Origin: a virus
IMG/VR virus record: IMGVR_UViG_3300024054_000015
Location: 1-64,000 of that record
Length of the DNA: 64,000 nt
Reading direction: 5' to 3' (one strand)
Shown here: in pieces, positions 33,458 through 40,832 of the stretch
Layout: the number at the start of each line of letters is the position of its first letter
How positions within the stretch are numbered: position 1 is the stretch's first letter
Notes under the pieces: model-generated
What the model was told of the DNA's origin: nothing
Seen by the model: only the letters and a program-made list of their open reading frames with translations
The model's database searches: none
Program-made: the position numbers and the translations under genes

Positions 33458-33790
33458 TTAACCAAAATCAACTGCACTAGGTACAAACTGTTCCCTTTCG
33501 TCCAACTCTTCCTGAGGAACATCCTCAGGTTCTACTGGCTGTGCTGAAAGCGTTCTCCTTTCTTTGAGTTCTTCTTTTGTCAGGTACTGCCATCCACATA
33601 GACCCTCGTCTAGTTCTGGGGCTTCGTGGTTGGCAGTAGAGGTACTAATGACCTTAATACCTATCCCTTTAGTAGTCCCACGGCCATTAGACCGTACGAT
33701 GTGGTCCTCACTAGACCACCCTGCGCGAATTTTCGCAGTTTCCTGGGCAATTTCTTCCTCTGTGGGAAGATAGGGTGTAGCCCTCGGCAT
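33458..33790 (-). CDS. Small acidic protein, first gene of - strand block
   Basis: 110 aa with AAAGGAGGTTCCAA before the ATG. It has a helical N-terminus, a Gly/Thr-rich middle (RSNGRGTTKGIGIKV) and an acidic C-terminus (VEPEDVPQEELDERE). It is driven by the promoter at 33835-33863. Function unknown; position suggests an early gene. Confidence 0.6.
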   Translation of the reverse strand: MPRATPYLPTEEEIAQETAKIRAGWSSEDHIVRSNGRGTTKGIGIKVISTSTANHEAPELDEGLCGWQYLTKEELKERRTLSAQPVEPEDVPQEELDEREQFVPSAVDFG

Positions 33791-33834
33791 TTGGAACCTC
33801 CTTTAGTTGCTGGCTGTTGTTCCAAGTATGCCTA

Positions 33835-33863
33835 ATTATACACAACTATTTATGTTTTAACAA
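33835..33863 (-). promoter_or_regulatory. Sigma70-like promoter of - strand block
   Basis: On the - strand TTGTTA (-35), a 17-nt spacer and TATAAT (-10) lie about 45 nt upstream of the start at 33790. The -35 is inside the repeat at 33847-33866, so a protein bound there would control the promoter. Confidence 0.65.
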
Positions 33864-33866
33864 TAA
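33847..33866. promoter_or_regulatory. Candidate operator, copy 1
   Basis: TATTTATGTTTTAACAATAA, 17 of 20 identical to the copy at 34043-34062. It overlaps the -35 and spacer of the promoter at 33835. Two copies bracketing a divergent intergenic region suggest a shared regulator or an origin-binding protein. Confidence 0.5.
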
Positions 33867-34042
33867 CCCCTTTGGGTGGGGCTAACAAGCAGTTCGGATC
33901 TACTTTGGATCTTCTTTAACTCTTACTCTAATAATATAATAATAAAATAATAAGAATACTGACCCATTGTAAGTATAGTGGAGAATGCCGCAAGTGCAAG
34001 GCCCGAGGCCGCGAATGGTGTGCGGCTCCCTTGCAAAAGCCT

Positions 34043-34062
34043 TATTTATGCTTTAACATAAA
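34043..34062. promoter_or_regulatory. Candidate operator, copy 2
   Basis: TATTTATGCTTTAACATAAA, directly before the GTG start at 34066. It contains an imperfect palindrome (TTTATG / CATAAA). The 33867-34042 interval between the copies holds a 30-nt A/T-only tract near 33930-33955 and no gene. Confidence 0.5.
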
Positions 34063-34065
34063 GGT

Positions 34066-34638
34066 GTGGCACCTTACCCTTCTCTTCAGAAAGTTGCGGC
34101 GATGCGGGAAGAATTCGAAAGGATGATTGAGTTAGGCAAATGCGGGTACAAGCTCGCAGTCCTCAAGATTGTTAGACCAGACACCGATCCCGAGTACACC
34201 TACCAGTTAAGGCTGGATGGGCTGCGCTATGGGCAGTTCGGCATTGTGCAGGAGGATGAGATCTTCTACGTGGTCCACGTGGGCTCGGGCAGAGTTTGCG
34301 GTGAGTTCACAGTTATTGAGACTGCTGAGCGTGAGGTTTTTCTTCTCAGAAAATTGACCGACTGGAGGAAGGTTGGCTGGAGTGACAATGAGAAGTTTCT
34401 AAAGAGTCCTTTCCGCTTCATCTGTGCTGAAGCTGCGGAGTATTGTGTAGGTCTGGACAAGCCATTTGACAGACTCGCCAAGGCTGTGAAGGCCGCTCTC
34501 CCTAAGACTAAGGAAGAGATCGTGGAAGAGTTTGCATTTGAGCTACAGTCCACTCCATTCGGGGATGATGAGGAATTTGTACCTCCCAAGCGGTCTGAAG
34601 CCAAGAAAGACGATGGCTGGGGGCATACTATTACATAG
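34066..34638 (+). CDS. Hypothetical protein, first gene of + strand replication block
   Basis: 190 aa; GTG at 34066 behind AAAGG, with an alternative ATG at 34102. Mixed alpha/beta; C-terminus is acidic then basic (FGDDEEFVPPKRSEAKKDD). It faces the - strand block across the divergent control region. No family recognised. Confidence 0.5.
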   Translation: MAPYPSLQKVAAMREEFERMIELGKCGYKLAVLKIVRPDTDPEYTYQLRLDGLRYGQFGIVQEDEIFYVVHVGSGRVCGEFTVIETAEREVFLLRKLTDWRKVGWSDNEKFLKSPFRFICAEAAEYCVGLDKPFDRLAKAVKAALPKTKEEIVEEFAFELQSTPFGDDEEFVPPKRSEAKKDDGWGHTIT

Positions 34639-34686
34639 TGGCGGCGGCGGGCTTGCCTTATTACTGTTTGTGGTTACTATACTAAT

Positions 34687-34902
34687 ATGGCACATAAATA
34701 CAGCAATTATCGTGGTCGTCCAAGGAAGTATCCATGGAAGACCTGGTTCAAAAACTCTGTGACCCATTTGGTTCGTGGTAAGGACTACCAGTGTGAACCT
34801 TATAGTCTGGCTATACAGATACGCAGGATGTCTAACATCCTGGACATTCCAGTTACGGTCTCCGTACATGCAGAGCGGGTGACCATTACGAGGTTGAAAT
34901 GA
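34687..34902 (+). CDS. Small basic AT-hook-like protein
   Basis: 71 aa with YRGRPRKYPWKTWF near the N-terminus (RGRP-R core of AT hooks) and a beta-rich C-terminus (IPVTVSVHAERVTITRL). ATGA overlap with the HNH gene suggests a joint function or joint mobility. Confidence 0.5.
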   Translation: MAHKYSNYRGRPRKYPWKTWFKNSVTHLVRGKDYQCEPYSLAIQIRRMSNILDIPVTVSVHAERVTITRLK

Positions 34903-35363
34903 ACTACACAGAGAAAGACTTAAAAAGGTTCTGGAGCAGAGTCAACAAGTCTGGACCTGTTCATCCAGTTCATGGAACCTGTTGGAATTGGAAGACTTGG
35001 GATGGACGTAACTTCTATCACTATGGTGACTTCTTCTGCCAGGGAAGAATCTACAGGGCTCACAGGTTTTGCTGGGAGCTCCTTGTTGGACCAATTCCAG
35101 AAGGACTTATCGTCTGTCACAAGTGCGATAACGGAGGTTGTGTTAAGCCTAGTCATTTGTTCCTTGGCACTTACCAAGACAATATGACTGACGCCTCTGT
35201 TAAGGGTAGGATGAAAAGTCCTAAAGCTAAATTGAACAAGACTCAGGTTAGAAGAGTGAGGCAGGGTAAGGAATCCTTGGCCAAGCTGGCTAGGGAGTTT
35301 GGAATAACTGTTCCGGCGTTGATTCAAGTGAGAAAGAGAACTACTTACAAGTGGGTGAAATAA
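34899..35363 (+). CDS. HNH homing-type endonuclease
   Basis: 154 aa. HNH_3-type core: YRAHRFCWELLVGPIPEGL then VCHKCDNGGCVKPSHLFLG. The C-terminal 45 residues form a helix-turn-helix (LAREFGITVPALIQV). It is paralogous to 51184-51729 (both open with RFW-S-V-K--GP). Such free-standing nucleases cut intronless alleles and spread between phages. Confidence 0.8.
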   Translation: MNYTEKDLKRFWSRVNKSGPVHPVHGTCWNWKTWDGRNFYHYGDFFCQGRIYRAHRFCWELLVGPIPEGLIVCHKCDNGGCVKPSHLFLGTYQDNMTDASVKGRMKSPKAKLNKTQVRRVRQGKESLAKLAREFGITVPALIQVRKRTTYKWVK

Positions 35364-35863
35364 TGCCTAAGCTCCCTATTCCTATAGTCATTAAACCTGA
35401 ACCTTGGTTCATTGGAGTAGATCCAGGTCAGTCTGGAGGAATCGCTGTAGTCTCTTTCAGTGTAAAGTGTGAGTACCTTTTCAAAATGCCTGAGACAGAG
35501 CAGGGCATTTGGGAGCTCTTTAGAGACCTATCAGTTGCATGTGAGTGTCGTGCTGTGATAGAGAAGGTTCACGCCATGCCTAAGCAGGGTGTATCATCCA
35601 CATTCAAGTTTGGCTGTGGATATGGTGGGCTTAGGATGGCTCTAACTGGAAACCTAATTCCATTTGAGGAGGTTTCTCCACAGACTTGGCAGAAGCAAAT
35701 GGGTATCCGTCCTCGAGCAAAGACGGAGAGCAAGAACGATCACAAAAACAAGCTCTTAGCAGCCGCCCAGCGACTATTTCCTGGACCGAGAATTACCAAG
35801 GCTACTGCTGATGCTCTATTGCTGGCGGAATACCTGCGTCGTGAGTACAGGGGAGTCATGTAA
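35363..35863 (+). CDS. RuvC-like Holliday junction resolvase
   Basis: 166 aa; ATG overlaps the previous stop (TAATG). WFIGVDPGQSGGIAVV is the first acidic strand of the RNase H fold; AVIEKVHAMPKQGVSST is the second acidic motif; TKATADALLLAEYLRR gives the C-terminal acidic motif. It resolves branched replication or recombination intermediates before packaging. Confidence 0.8.
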   Translation: MPKLPIPIVIKPEPWFIGVDPGQSGGIAVVSFSVKCEYLFKMPETEQGIWELFRDLSVACECRAVIEKVHAMPKQGVSSTFKFGCGYGGLRMALTGNLIPFEEVSPQTWQKQMGIRPRAKTESKNDHKNKLLAAAQRLFPGPRITKATADALLLAEYLRREYRGVM

Positions 35864-36432
35864 TGCCTAGAGTTGGCGATACTCCTTGGCAACGCTTTAA
35901 GCTCAAGTGGTCTGACTGTACGCAGTGTGAACTGTGTCAGGTACGGAAGAAGATCGTGCTGTGTCGTGGCAGTATCCCCTGTGATGTACTCCTGATTGGT
36001 GAAGCTCCTGGAGCCAGCGAAGACGTAATAGGTCAACCGTTCGTTGGACCTGCCGGTCACTTGTTGGATGAGCAGGTAGAGAATGTCATGAAGAACCTGG
36101 ACTTCCCAGAGATCAGCTTCTGCTTCACCAACCTAGTATGCTGTATCCCCAAGGTTCATGGCCGAAAGATCACTGAACCTATGGAGGAGCATGTGGACTC
36201 CTGCCAGCAGAGGAGGCTCGAGTTCATCCAGTTGTGCCAGCCTAAGATTATAGTCTCTGTTGGAGACTTGGCCTACAAGTACCTGGAGAGGGATGAGTTG
36301 GAAACCGTTAAGATCACTCATCCTGCGGCAATCCTCAGGGCTGAGGTTGTAAGGCAAGGACTTATGTATCAGAAAGTGGTGGTAACTCTAGAAAACGCCA
36401 TAAGGGATCTGTTAGATGGACAAGTTCATTGA
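35863..36432 (+). CDS. Family 4/5-like uracil-DNA glycosylase
   Basis: 189 aa. GEAPGASEDVIGQPFVGPAG is the signature of Fe-S UDGs, and CTQCELC plus later cysteines can bind the cluster. The HPSP motif is altered to ITHPAAIL. The enzyme would remove uracil or another base; in a phage that seems to make modified thymine it may police DNA or act as a processing enzyme. Confidence 0.75.
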   Translation: MPRVGDTPWQRFKLKWSDCTQCELCQVRKKIVLCRGSIPCDVLLIGEAPGASEDVIGQPFVGPAGHLLDEQVENVMKNLDFPEISFCFTNLVCCIPKVHGRKITEPMEEHVDSCQQRRLEFIQLCQPKIIVSVGDLAYKYLERDELETVKITHPAAILRAEVVRQGLMYQKVVVTLENAIRDLLDGQVH

Positions 36433-36598
36433 GTTAATGATGGAACCCGAACCGGAGTTGGTTAGGGAACAGTTGGAAATGCGTCGTGAGAGGTTCTTAC
36501 CAGTTACACAGGAGCAGTTAGATGCCCAAGCTCGCCAGCAAGCTGAAGAAGATTCAAGAAGAAAGGCCGAAAGGCCCAGTCTGGCAGGGTCCATGTGA
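36416..36598 (+). CDS. Small charged protein (overlapping)
   Basis: 60 aa, strongly charged helix (ELVREQLEMRRERFLP, QARQQAEEDSRRKAE). Overlaps the UDG end by 17 nt and the nuclease start by 77 nt. Possibly only a translated leader of the nuclease gene. Confidence 0.35.
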   Translation: MDKFIELMMEPEPELVREQLEMRRERFLPVTQEQLDAQARQQAEEDSRRKAERPSLAGSM

Positions 36599-37640
36599 TC
36601 CTGGTCCCAATGGAGGAGTAACACAATCGTTACTCAACTCCTTTCTGGTGTGTCGGGAAAGGTTCAGAATCAAGTACATGGAGGGACTCCAGATACCGGA
36701 TGACTTCAACCACCGGCTTGAGTATGGAAACATGTGGCACGCCTGTGAGGAAGGCTTGGCTGCAAAAGACAAGGATCCCTTCGAAAGACTCACAAAGCTG
36801 GTCGTGGAACTCTGTGAGAAGTATCCACTTAAGAAGGCTGATATCATCCACTGGTACGAGATCTGTAGGATCCAGTTTCCAGTGTACCAAGCCTTCTGGG
36901 CTGAACACGAGGATACAGACAATCTCAGACCCGTTGCTCAAGAGCTTACGTTTAGGGTAGGCTTTCTACTGCCCAAAGGCAGGAAGGTCTGGCTGCGAGG
37001 CAAGTTCGACTCCATCGACAGAATTGGAACTAAGGTCTGGCTGCAAGAGAACAAGACCAAAGGAGACATTGACTCTGCTCTCATGCAGCGGCAGTTGTCG
37101 TTCGATCTGCAGACCATGCTATACCTCACAGCTATGCACAGTCAGGCGTGGACTGGTGAGGATGGAGCGCACTATGCTCCATCAGAGGTTGCCGGCGTCC
37201 GCTACAACGTGATCCGTAGACCTCTCAGCGGTGGTAAGGGTAGTATCCGCCAAAAGAAGAACCAAACTTCTGAGGAGTTCTACCAGGAACTTGGTGAGTT
37301 GATCAAGAGTGCTACTGGCCCAGAGTGGGGAGTATTACCAAGAGAGCATTTCTTCTTCATGCGGTGGAAGGTGGCTGTAACCAATGCGGATATAGTCGCC
37401 TATGTGCAGCACTTCCTGATCCCAGTCCTGGAGATGTTGTGTGACTGGTATGAGGAGCAGGTGGAGTTAAAGGAAATGAACCTTCGGCCCTTCGATGGTC
37501 ATCACCACTTTAGGACACCTTATGGAATCTACTCTCCACTGTATGATGGGAAGCCCACAGACGTGGATGAGTTTCTTTCTTCAGGGAGTACCGTAGGTCT
37601 TGTGAGAACCGAAAAGTTGTTTAAGGAGTTAGCAGAATGA
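36522..37640 (+). CDS. PD-(D/E)XK nuclease (RecB/Cas4-like)
   Basis: 372 aa. Cas4/RecB-type layout: an N-terminal Cys near SLLNSFLVCRERF, then WLRGKFDSIDRIG (catalytic Asp) and VWLQENKTKGDID (E-x-K), followed by the QxxxY-like helix SFDLQTMLYLTAM. It is followed by a Sak4-like ATPase and an SSB-like gene, a common phage recombination set; it likely resects DNA ends. Confidence 0.78.
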   Translation: MPKLASKLKKIQEERPKGPVWQGPCDPGPNGGVTQSLLNSFLVCRERFRIKYMEGLQIPDDFNHRLEYGNMWHACEEGLAAKDKDPFERLTKLVVELCEKYPLKKADIIHWYEICRIQFPVYQAFWAEHEDTDNLRPVAQELTFRVGFLLPKGRKVWLRGKFDSIDRIGTKVWLQENKTKGDIDSALMQRQLSFDLQTMLYLTAMHSQAWTGEDGAHYAPSEVAGVRYNVIRRPLSGGKGSIRQKKNQTSEEFYQELGELIKSATGPEWGVLPREHFFFMRWKVAVTNADIVAYVQHFLIPVLEMLCDWYEEQVELKEMNLRPFDGHHHFRTPYGIYSPLYDGKPTDVDEFLSSGSTVGLVRTEKLFKELAE

Positions 37641-37867
37641 GTAAGAGAGTCAGTTCTTGGTGGCCCTATCTTCAAGCAGTGGTCTGGGGGATTGGGATTC
37701 TGGAAGTGTTGATCTTGTCACTTGAGGAAAATGAGAATGCCGTCGGTTCAGAAACAAACAGTGGGTCAAAGGCCAGTAGCAAGCGGAGTCCTCGGAAGAA
37801 TCGTACCCGTAAGCAGCTTGTCAAAGGGGATGAAGCTGTTGGTGTACGGAAGAGGAAAAACGGGTAA
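37637..37867 (+). CDS. Small protein with one membrane segment
   Basis: 76 aa; ATGA overlap. Residues 8-28 (WPYLQAVVWGIGILEVLILS) are hydrophobic; the rest is very basic (SPRKNRTRKQLVKG). It overlaps the ATPase gene by 131 nt in another frame, so the C-terminal half may be an artefact. Could be a small membrane protein. Confidence 0.35.
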   Translation: MSKRVSSWWPYLQAVVWGIGILEVLILSLEENENAVGSETNSGSKASSKRSPRKNRTRKQLVKGDEAVGVRKRKNG

Positions 37868-38564
37868 GACCCGTCTGTTCTCCACGTTTCCAAAGCCTGC
37901 TCTACTGGTAGGTACTGAGGATGGAACCAACAGTATCGCCGACGTGAAGGGCCTGGACTTTATCTACCTCAGGGAAAGCTCTGAGTTGGATGAAGTTTGT
38001 ACGATGCTCAAGAGTGGCAAGTACAAGTCCGTAGGCTTGGACACGGCAGGTGGATTGCAGGACTTGATCCTCAAGGAAGTGTTGGGTTTGGATAACGTAC
38101 CTGTTCAGCGTAGCTGGGGAATGGCCCAGCAACGTGATTGGGGTACAGTTGGTGTCCAACTCAAGGAACGGCTACGCAGGTTGCTAGACCTAGCTGATGC
38201 TGGTATAATGGATGTAATGGTCATCGCTCACGAAAGAAACTTCAACGATGAGGGTGGTAGTGAGCTCATGACCCCCACAGTAGGTGCTGCCCTCAGTCCT
38301 TCTGCTGCCGGTTGGCTTAATGGAGCCACCGACTACATCTGTCAAACTTTTATCAAGGAAGCCACCCAGACAACTACACAAAAGGTGGCGGGAAAGGAGA
38401 TTAGCCAAACGAAGAAGACGGGCAAGGCTGAGTATTGCCTTAGAATTGGAGCCCATCCTGTGTATATTACAGGGTTCAGGGTAAGAAAGTCTGCCCAACA
38501 GTTGCCTGACATGATTGTGGACCCCAGCTACGAGAAGATTCGCAAACTCATTGACGTTTCTTGA
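37737..38564 (+). CDS. Sak4-like RecA-fold ATPase
   Basis: 275 aa from the ATG at 37737 (GAGGAAAATGAGA). Walker A VYGRGKTGKTRLF; Walker B-like KSVGLDTAG; long core typical of single-RecA-domain Sak4 annealing proteins that act with SSB. It lies between the nuclease and an SSB-like gene. Confidence 0.75.
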   Translation: MPSVQKQTVGQRPVASGVLGRIVPVSSLSKGMKLLVYGRGKTGKTRLFSTFPKPALLVGTEDGTNSIADVKGLDFIYLRESSELDEVCTMLKSGKYKSVGLDTAGGLQDLILKEVLGLDNVPVQRSWGMAQQRDWGTVGVQLKERLRRLLDLADAGIMDVMVIAHERNFNDEGGSELMTPTVGAALSPSAAGWLNGATDYICQTFIKEATQTTTQKVAGKEISQTKKTGKAEYCLRIGAHPVYITGFRVRKSAQQLPDMIVDPSYEKIRKLIDVS

Positions 38565-38578
38565 GAAAGGAACCCTGT

Positions 38579-39742
38579 ATGGCGAAGAAAGTGACGAAGA
38601 GTTCGTTCGCGGAGCGCTTGGCTCAGGCTCACGAGGAGCATAAGGGAGACGAAACACGAGTAGGAAGTGGTGGAGATCTGCCGCCCGGTATCGATCAGGG
38701 AGTAGCACGGCTGGTCGATGTCAAGGTTGGCACCTTCCAGAAGGGTGACAATAAGGGGCAACCGTTCTTCATGGCTGCTGGAACTGTGCTGGAACCTGAC
38801 ACCATCACAGTGGTTGACCAGAAGACAAAGAAGTCTCGCGTGATCCACGTCAAGGGCTTGCGTACCCAGATTGGGCCGGAACCCATCTGTGATACAACCG
38901 CCAAGAAGACTGGCGTGGTGACTTCCTTGTCGGACCATTGGGATCGCGTGCTCAACCACTTGCGGTTGTTGGGAATCGATACTAAAACTATTTCTCCAGA
39001 AGATGTGATCGCGGAGGCTGAAAATGGTGAGTTTAGCTCTGGTGCTGTGTTGGAAGCACTTCTGGAAGCTGCTCCGACATTTCGTTTCCGTACTTGGCAG
39101 GGCAAGCCTAGTGCAGAGTACCCCGATCCGCGTGTGAACCACGATTGGCGAGGGGCCTTTGACTACAGCGAGAATGGAGACGGGGATGCTGTGCAAGACT
39201 CCTCTGGGGAAAAGCCTAAGTGGGAGTCGGATGCTGAGGCTGAGGCCGGGGCCACAGAGGAAGAGGCACCCGTAGAGGAAGAGCCTGAAACCGAAGCTAC
39301 TGAAGAGCCTGAAGAGGATGAGAAGGTGGACTACCTCGCCTTGGCAAAGCTGGCTGATGCTGGCAAGCCCAAGAAGGAAGCCCTGGCAGCAGCCAAGACC
39401 TTGTCTGATCACGCCAAGATGCTTGGAATCGAGGGAGCTGAGGACATGGCTTCCTGGGTAGAGGTGGCCGAGGCAATCGTAGCAGAGGAGCAGCCCGAGG
39501 CCGAGGAAGAGGAGGAAGAGCCTCAGGAGGAGGAAGAGTACCAGGAAGAGCCTGAGGAGTGGGCACCCTCTGAGGGCGAAGTGTGCTACCTCAGCAACGG
39601 AGCTAAGAAGGCTCCCACTGAGTGTGAGATTGTCAAGGTGTACGGCAAGGTTCAGAAGGCCGACATCAAGCGTTTGGACACCAAGAAGATTATCAAGGGT
39701 GTTCCATTCGCGAAGCTGGGGCCGGATGAGATTCCGTTCTAA
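38579..39742 (+). CDS. SSB-like protein with acidic tail and DEIPF tip
   Basis: 387 aa. Residues 40-200 look like an OB-type fold (VARLVDVKVGTFQKGDNKG, VIHVKGLRTQIGPEP). A long Glu/Ala-rich segment follows, then a second small domain and the last five residues DEIPF, which match the SSB C-terminal interaction tip (DDDIPF). AAAGGAACCCTGT precedes the ATG. It follows the Sak4-like gene, the expected partner. Confidence 0.65.
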   Translation: MAKKVTKSSFAERLAQAHEEHKGDETRVGSGGDLPPGIDQGVARLVDVKVGTFQKGDNKGQPFFMAAGTVLEPDTITVVDQKTKKSRVIHVKGLRTQIGPEPICDTTAKKTGVVTSLSDHWDRVLNHLRLLGIDTKTISPEDVIAEAENGEFSSGAVLEALLEAAPTFRFRTWQGKPSAEYPDPRVNHDWRGAFDYSENGDGDAVQDSSGEKPKWESDAEAEAGATEEEAPVEEEPETEATEEPEEDEKVDYLALAKLADAGKPKKEALAAAKTLSDHAKMLGIEGAEDMASWVEVAEAIVAEEQPEAEEEEEEPQEEEEYQEEPEEWAPSEGEVCYLSNGAKKAPTECEIVKVYGKVQKADIKRLDTKKIIKGVPFAKLGPDEIPF

Positions 39743-39756
39743 GTGATCCCTTTCCC

Positions 39757-39812
39757 AACCCTTCCCATCACGGTGGAATGCTGGCTCTGCCGTGGTTGGG
39801 AAGGGTATTTTA
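39757..39812 (+). terminator. Terminator after SSB-like gene
   Basis: ACCCTTCCC pairs with GGGAAGGGT (39758-39766 with 39798-39806), extended inside by CACGG / CCGTG, followed by ATTTTAT. It closes the recombination sub-operon. The 190 nt before the next gene contain only this element. Confidence 0.75.
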
Positions 39813-39932
39813 TATGACCCATTTGGACTACCAACTGAAACCCGCCCGCAAAATGCTCGCTGGGTCCAAACCAGTGGAGAAACGGGCTATGGCTCAACAC
39901 TGGTAGGAGGGTCTTATTCTTGCGGAGAAGTT

Positions 39933-40217
39933 ATGACGCCGGAAGAACACATACAGCAAGCCGAGTTGAAGATCAGGTGGTGGCGGTCGATCATTGCCAA
40001 GAAGCCGATTACTATTCAGGTTTTCGATAAGTGTAGGAGGGAGTGGGTTGTGATTAAGGATCCTTCCTGGGATTCGATAAACACCTATCGTGAGAAGCCT
40101 AAGCCCTTTGAGGGTTGGGTAGCGACAGCCGATTGCTACCGCACCCAAGAAGACGCGAGTCGTGCTATGGGTGACACTTTCCATAGGCTGATTCACGTCC
40201 GTGAAGTGGAGGAGTGA
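39933..40217 (+). CDS. Small hypothetical protein
   Basis: 94 aa from the ATG at 39933 (GCGGAGAAGTT). A longer GTG-started form from 39792 would run through the terminator and is not favoured. Helical start (EEHIQQAELKIRWWRS). Function unknown. Confidence 0.5.
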   Translation: MTPEEHIQQAELKIRWWRSIIAKKPITIQVFDKCRREWVVIKDPSWDSINTYREKPKPFEGWVATADCYRTQEDASRAMGDTFHRLIHVREVEE

Positions 40218-40219
40218 GG

Positions 40220-40606
40220 ATGAGTCTACCAAAGCTCGAAGATCTGATCCGAGAAAAGATCGATTACAACGGCTATACGCTCAGCTACGTTAATGTCTCG
40301 GATGCTCTTAGGCTGTTGGAGCAGTGCCGACAACTCCAGATGGAATTAGCACAAGCTCGTGCGACCCCTAATCCTACGCGAGACTTTGTTACAGAATGTA
40401 ATGAAGCCTTAGATTCAAAGAATAAGGTAATTAAGCAGTTGGCTACAGAAGTGGAGCGGTTGCGCAATGCGCTGGAACAGTACGCCGACAGAAATCGCTG
40501 GGCTGGAGTGGATCACCAAGTAACCTGGATCAGAACTGAAGGGCCGCAGAGGGATCAGAATTACCCTGGTTGGCGGATAGCTGAGGAGGCGCTGAGGTAT
40601 GAGTAA
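40220..40606 (+). CDS. Coiled-coil protein
   Basis: 128 aa from the ATG at 40220. Two helical regions, the second a coiled coil (KQLATEVERLRNALEQYADR). Similar EVERLR helices occur in the next gene and at the C-terminus of the product of 40829, suggesting shuffled modules. Function unknown. Confidence 0.55.
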   Translation: MSLPKLEDLIREKIDYNGYTLSYVNVSDALRLLEQCRQLQMELAQARATPNPTRDFVTECNEALDSKNKVIKQLATEVERLRNALEQYADRNRWAGVDHQVTWIRTEGPQRDQNYPGWRIAEEALRYE

Positions 40607-40832
40607 AATCTATGAACCATTGGATATGCACACAGAGTGTCGGCGGATAATCAAGCTCCGCATTGCGGAGCTTGGGCTCCTGCGGGCGGAAGTGGAGCGG
40701 TTGCGGAAGGCGTTGCTGTGTCCAGAGTGCGCTGGGAAAGGACAAGTGGCTGTGTTTGGTATCACTACCGTTAACTGGATGGACTGCCCCAACTGCGAGG
40801 CAGCGAAGATCCGAAAGGAAGCACAGAAATGA
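40599..40832 (+). CDS. Small zinc-binding coiled-coil protein
   Basis: 77 aa with helix LRAEVERLRKALL and two Cys pairs, CPECAGKG and CPNC, a DnaJ-type CxxCxGxG half. Overlaps both neighbours by 4-8 nt. Function unknown. Confidence 0.5.
   Translation: MSKIYEPLDMHTECRRIIKLRIAELGLLRAEVERLRKALLCPECAGKGQVAVFGITTVNWMDCPNCEAAKIRKEAQK

Noticed and set aside
33447-33458. Plasmid-type parAB partition system
   Set aside because: The ParB-like gene at 32197-33447 has no ParA ATPase or parS-like repeats beside it, so a prophage-plasmid lifestyle is not supported here.
38528-39412. 294-codon ORF on the - strand
   Set aside because: Antisense to the SSB-like gene, Leu/Ser/Cys-rich, without a start signal or coupling.
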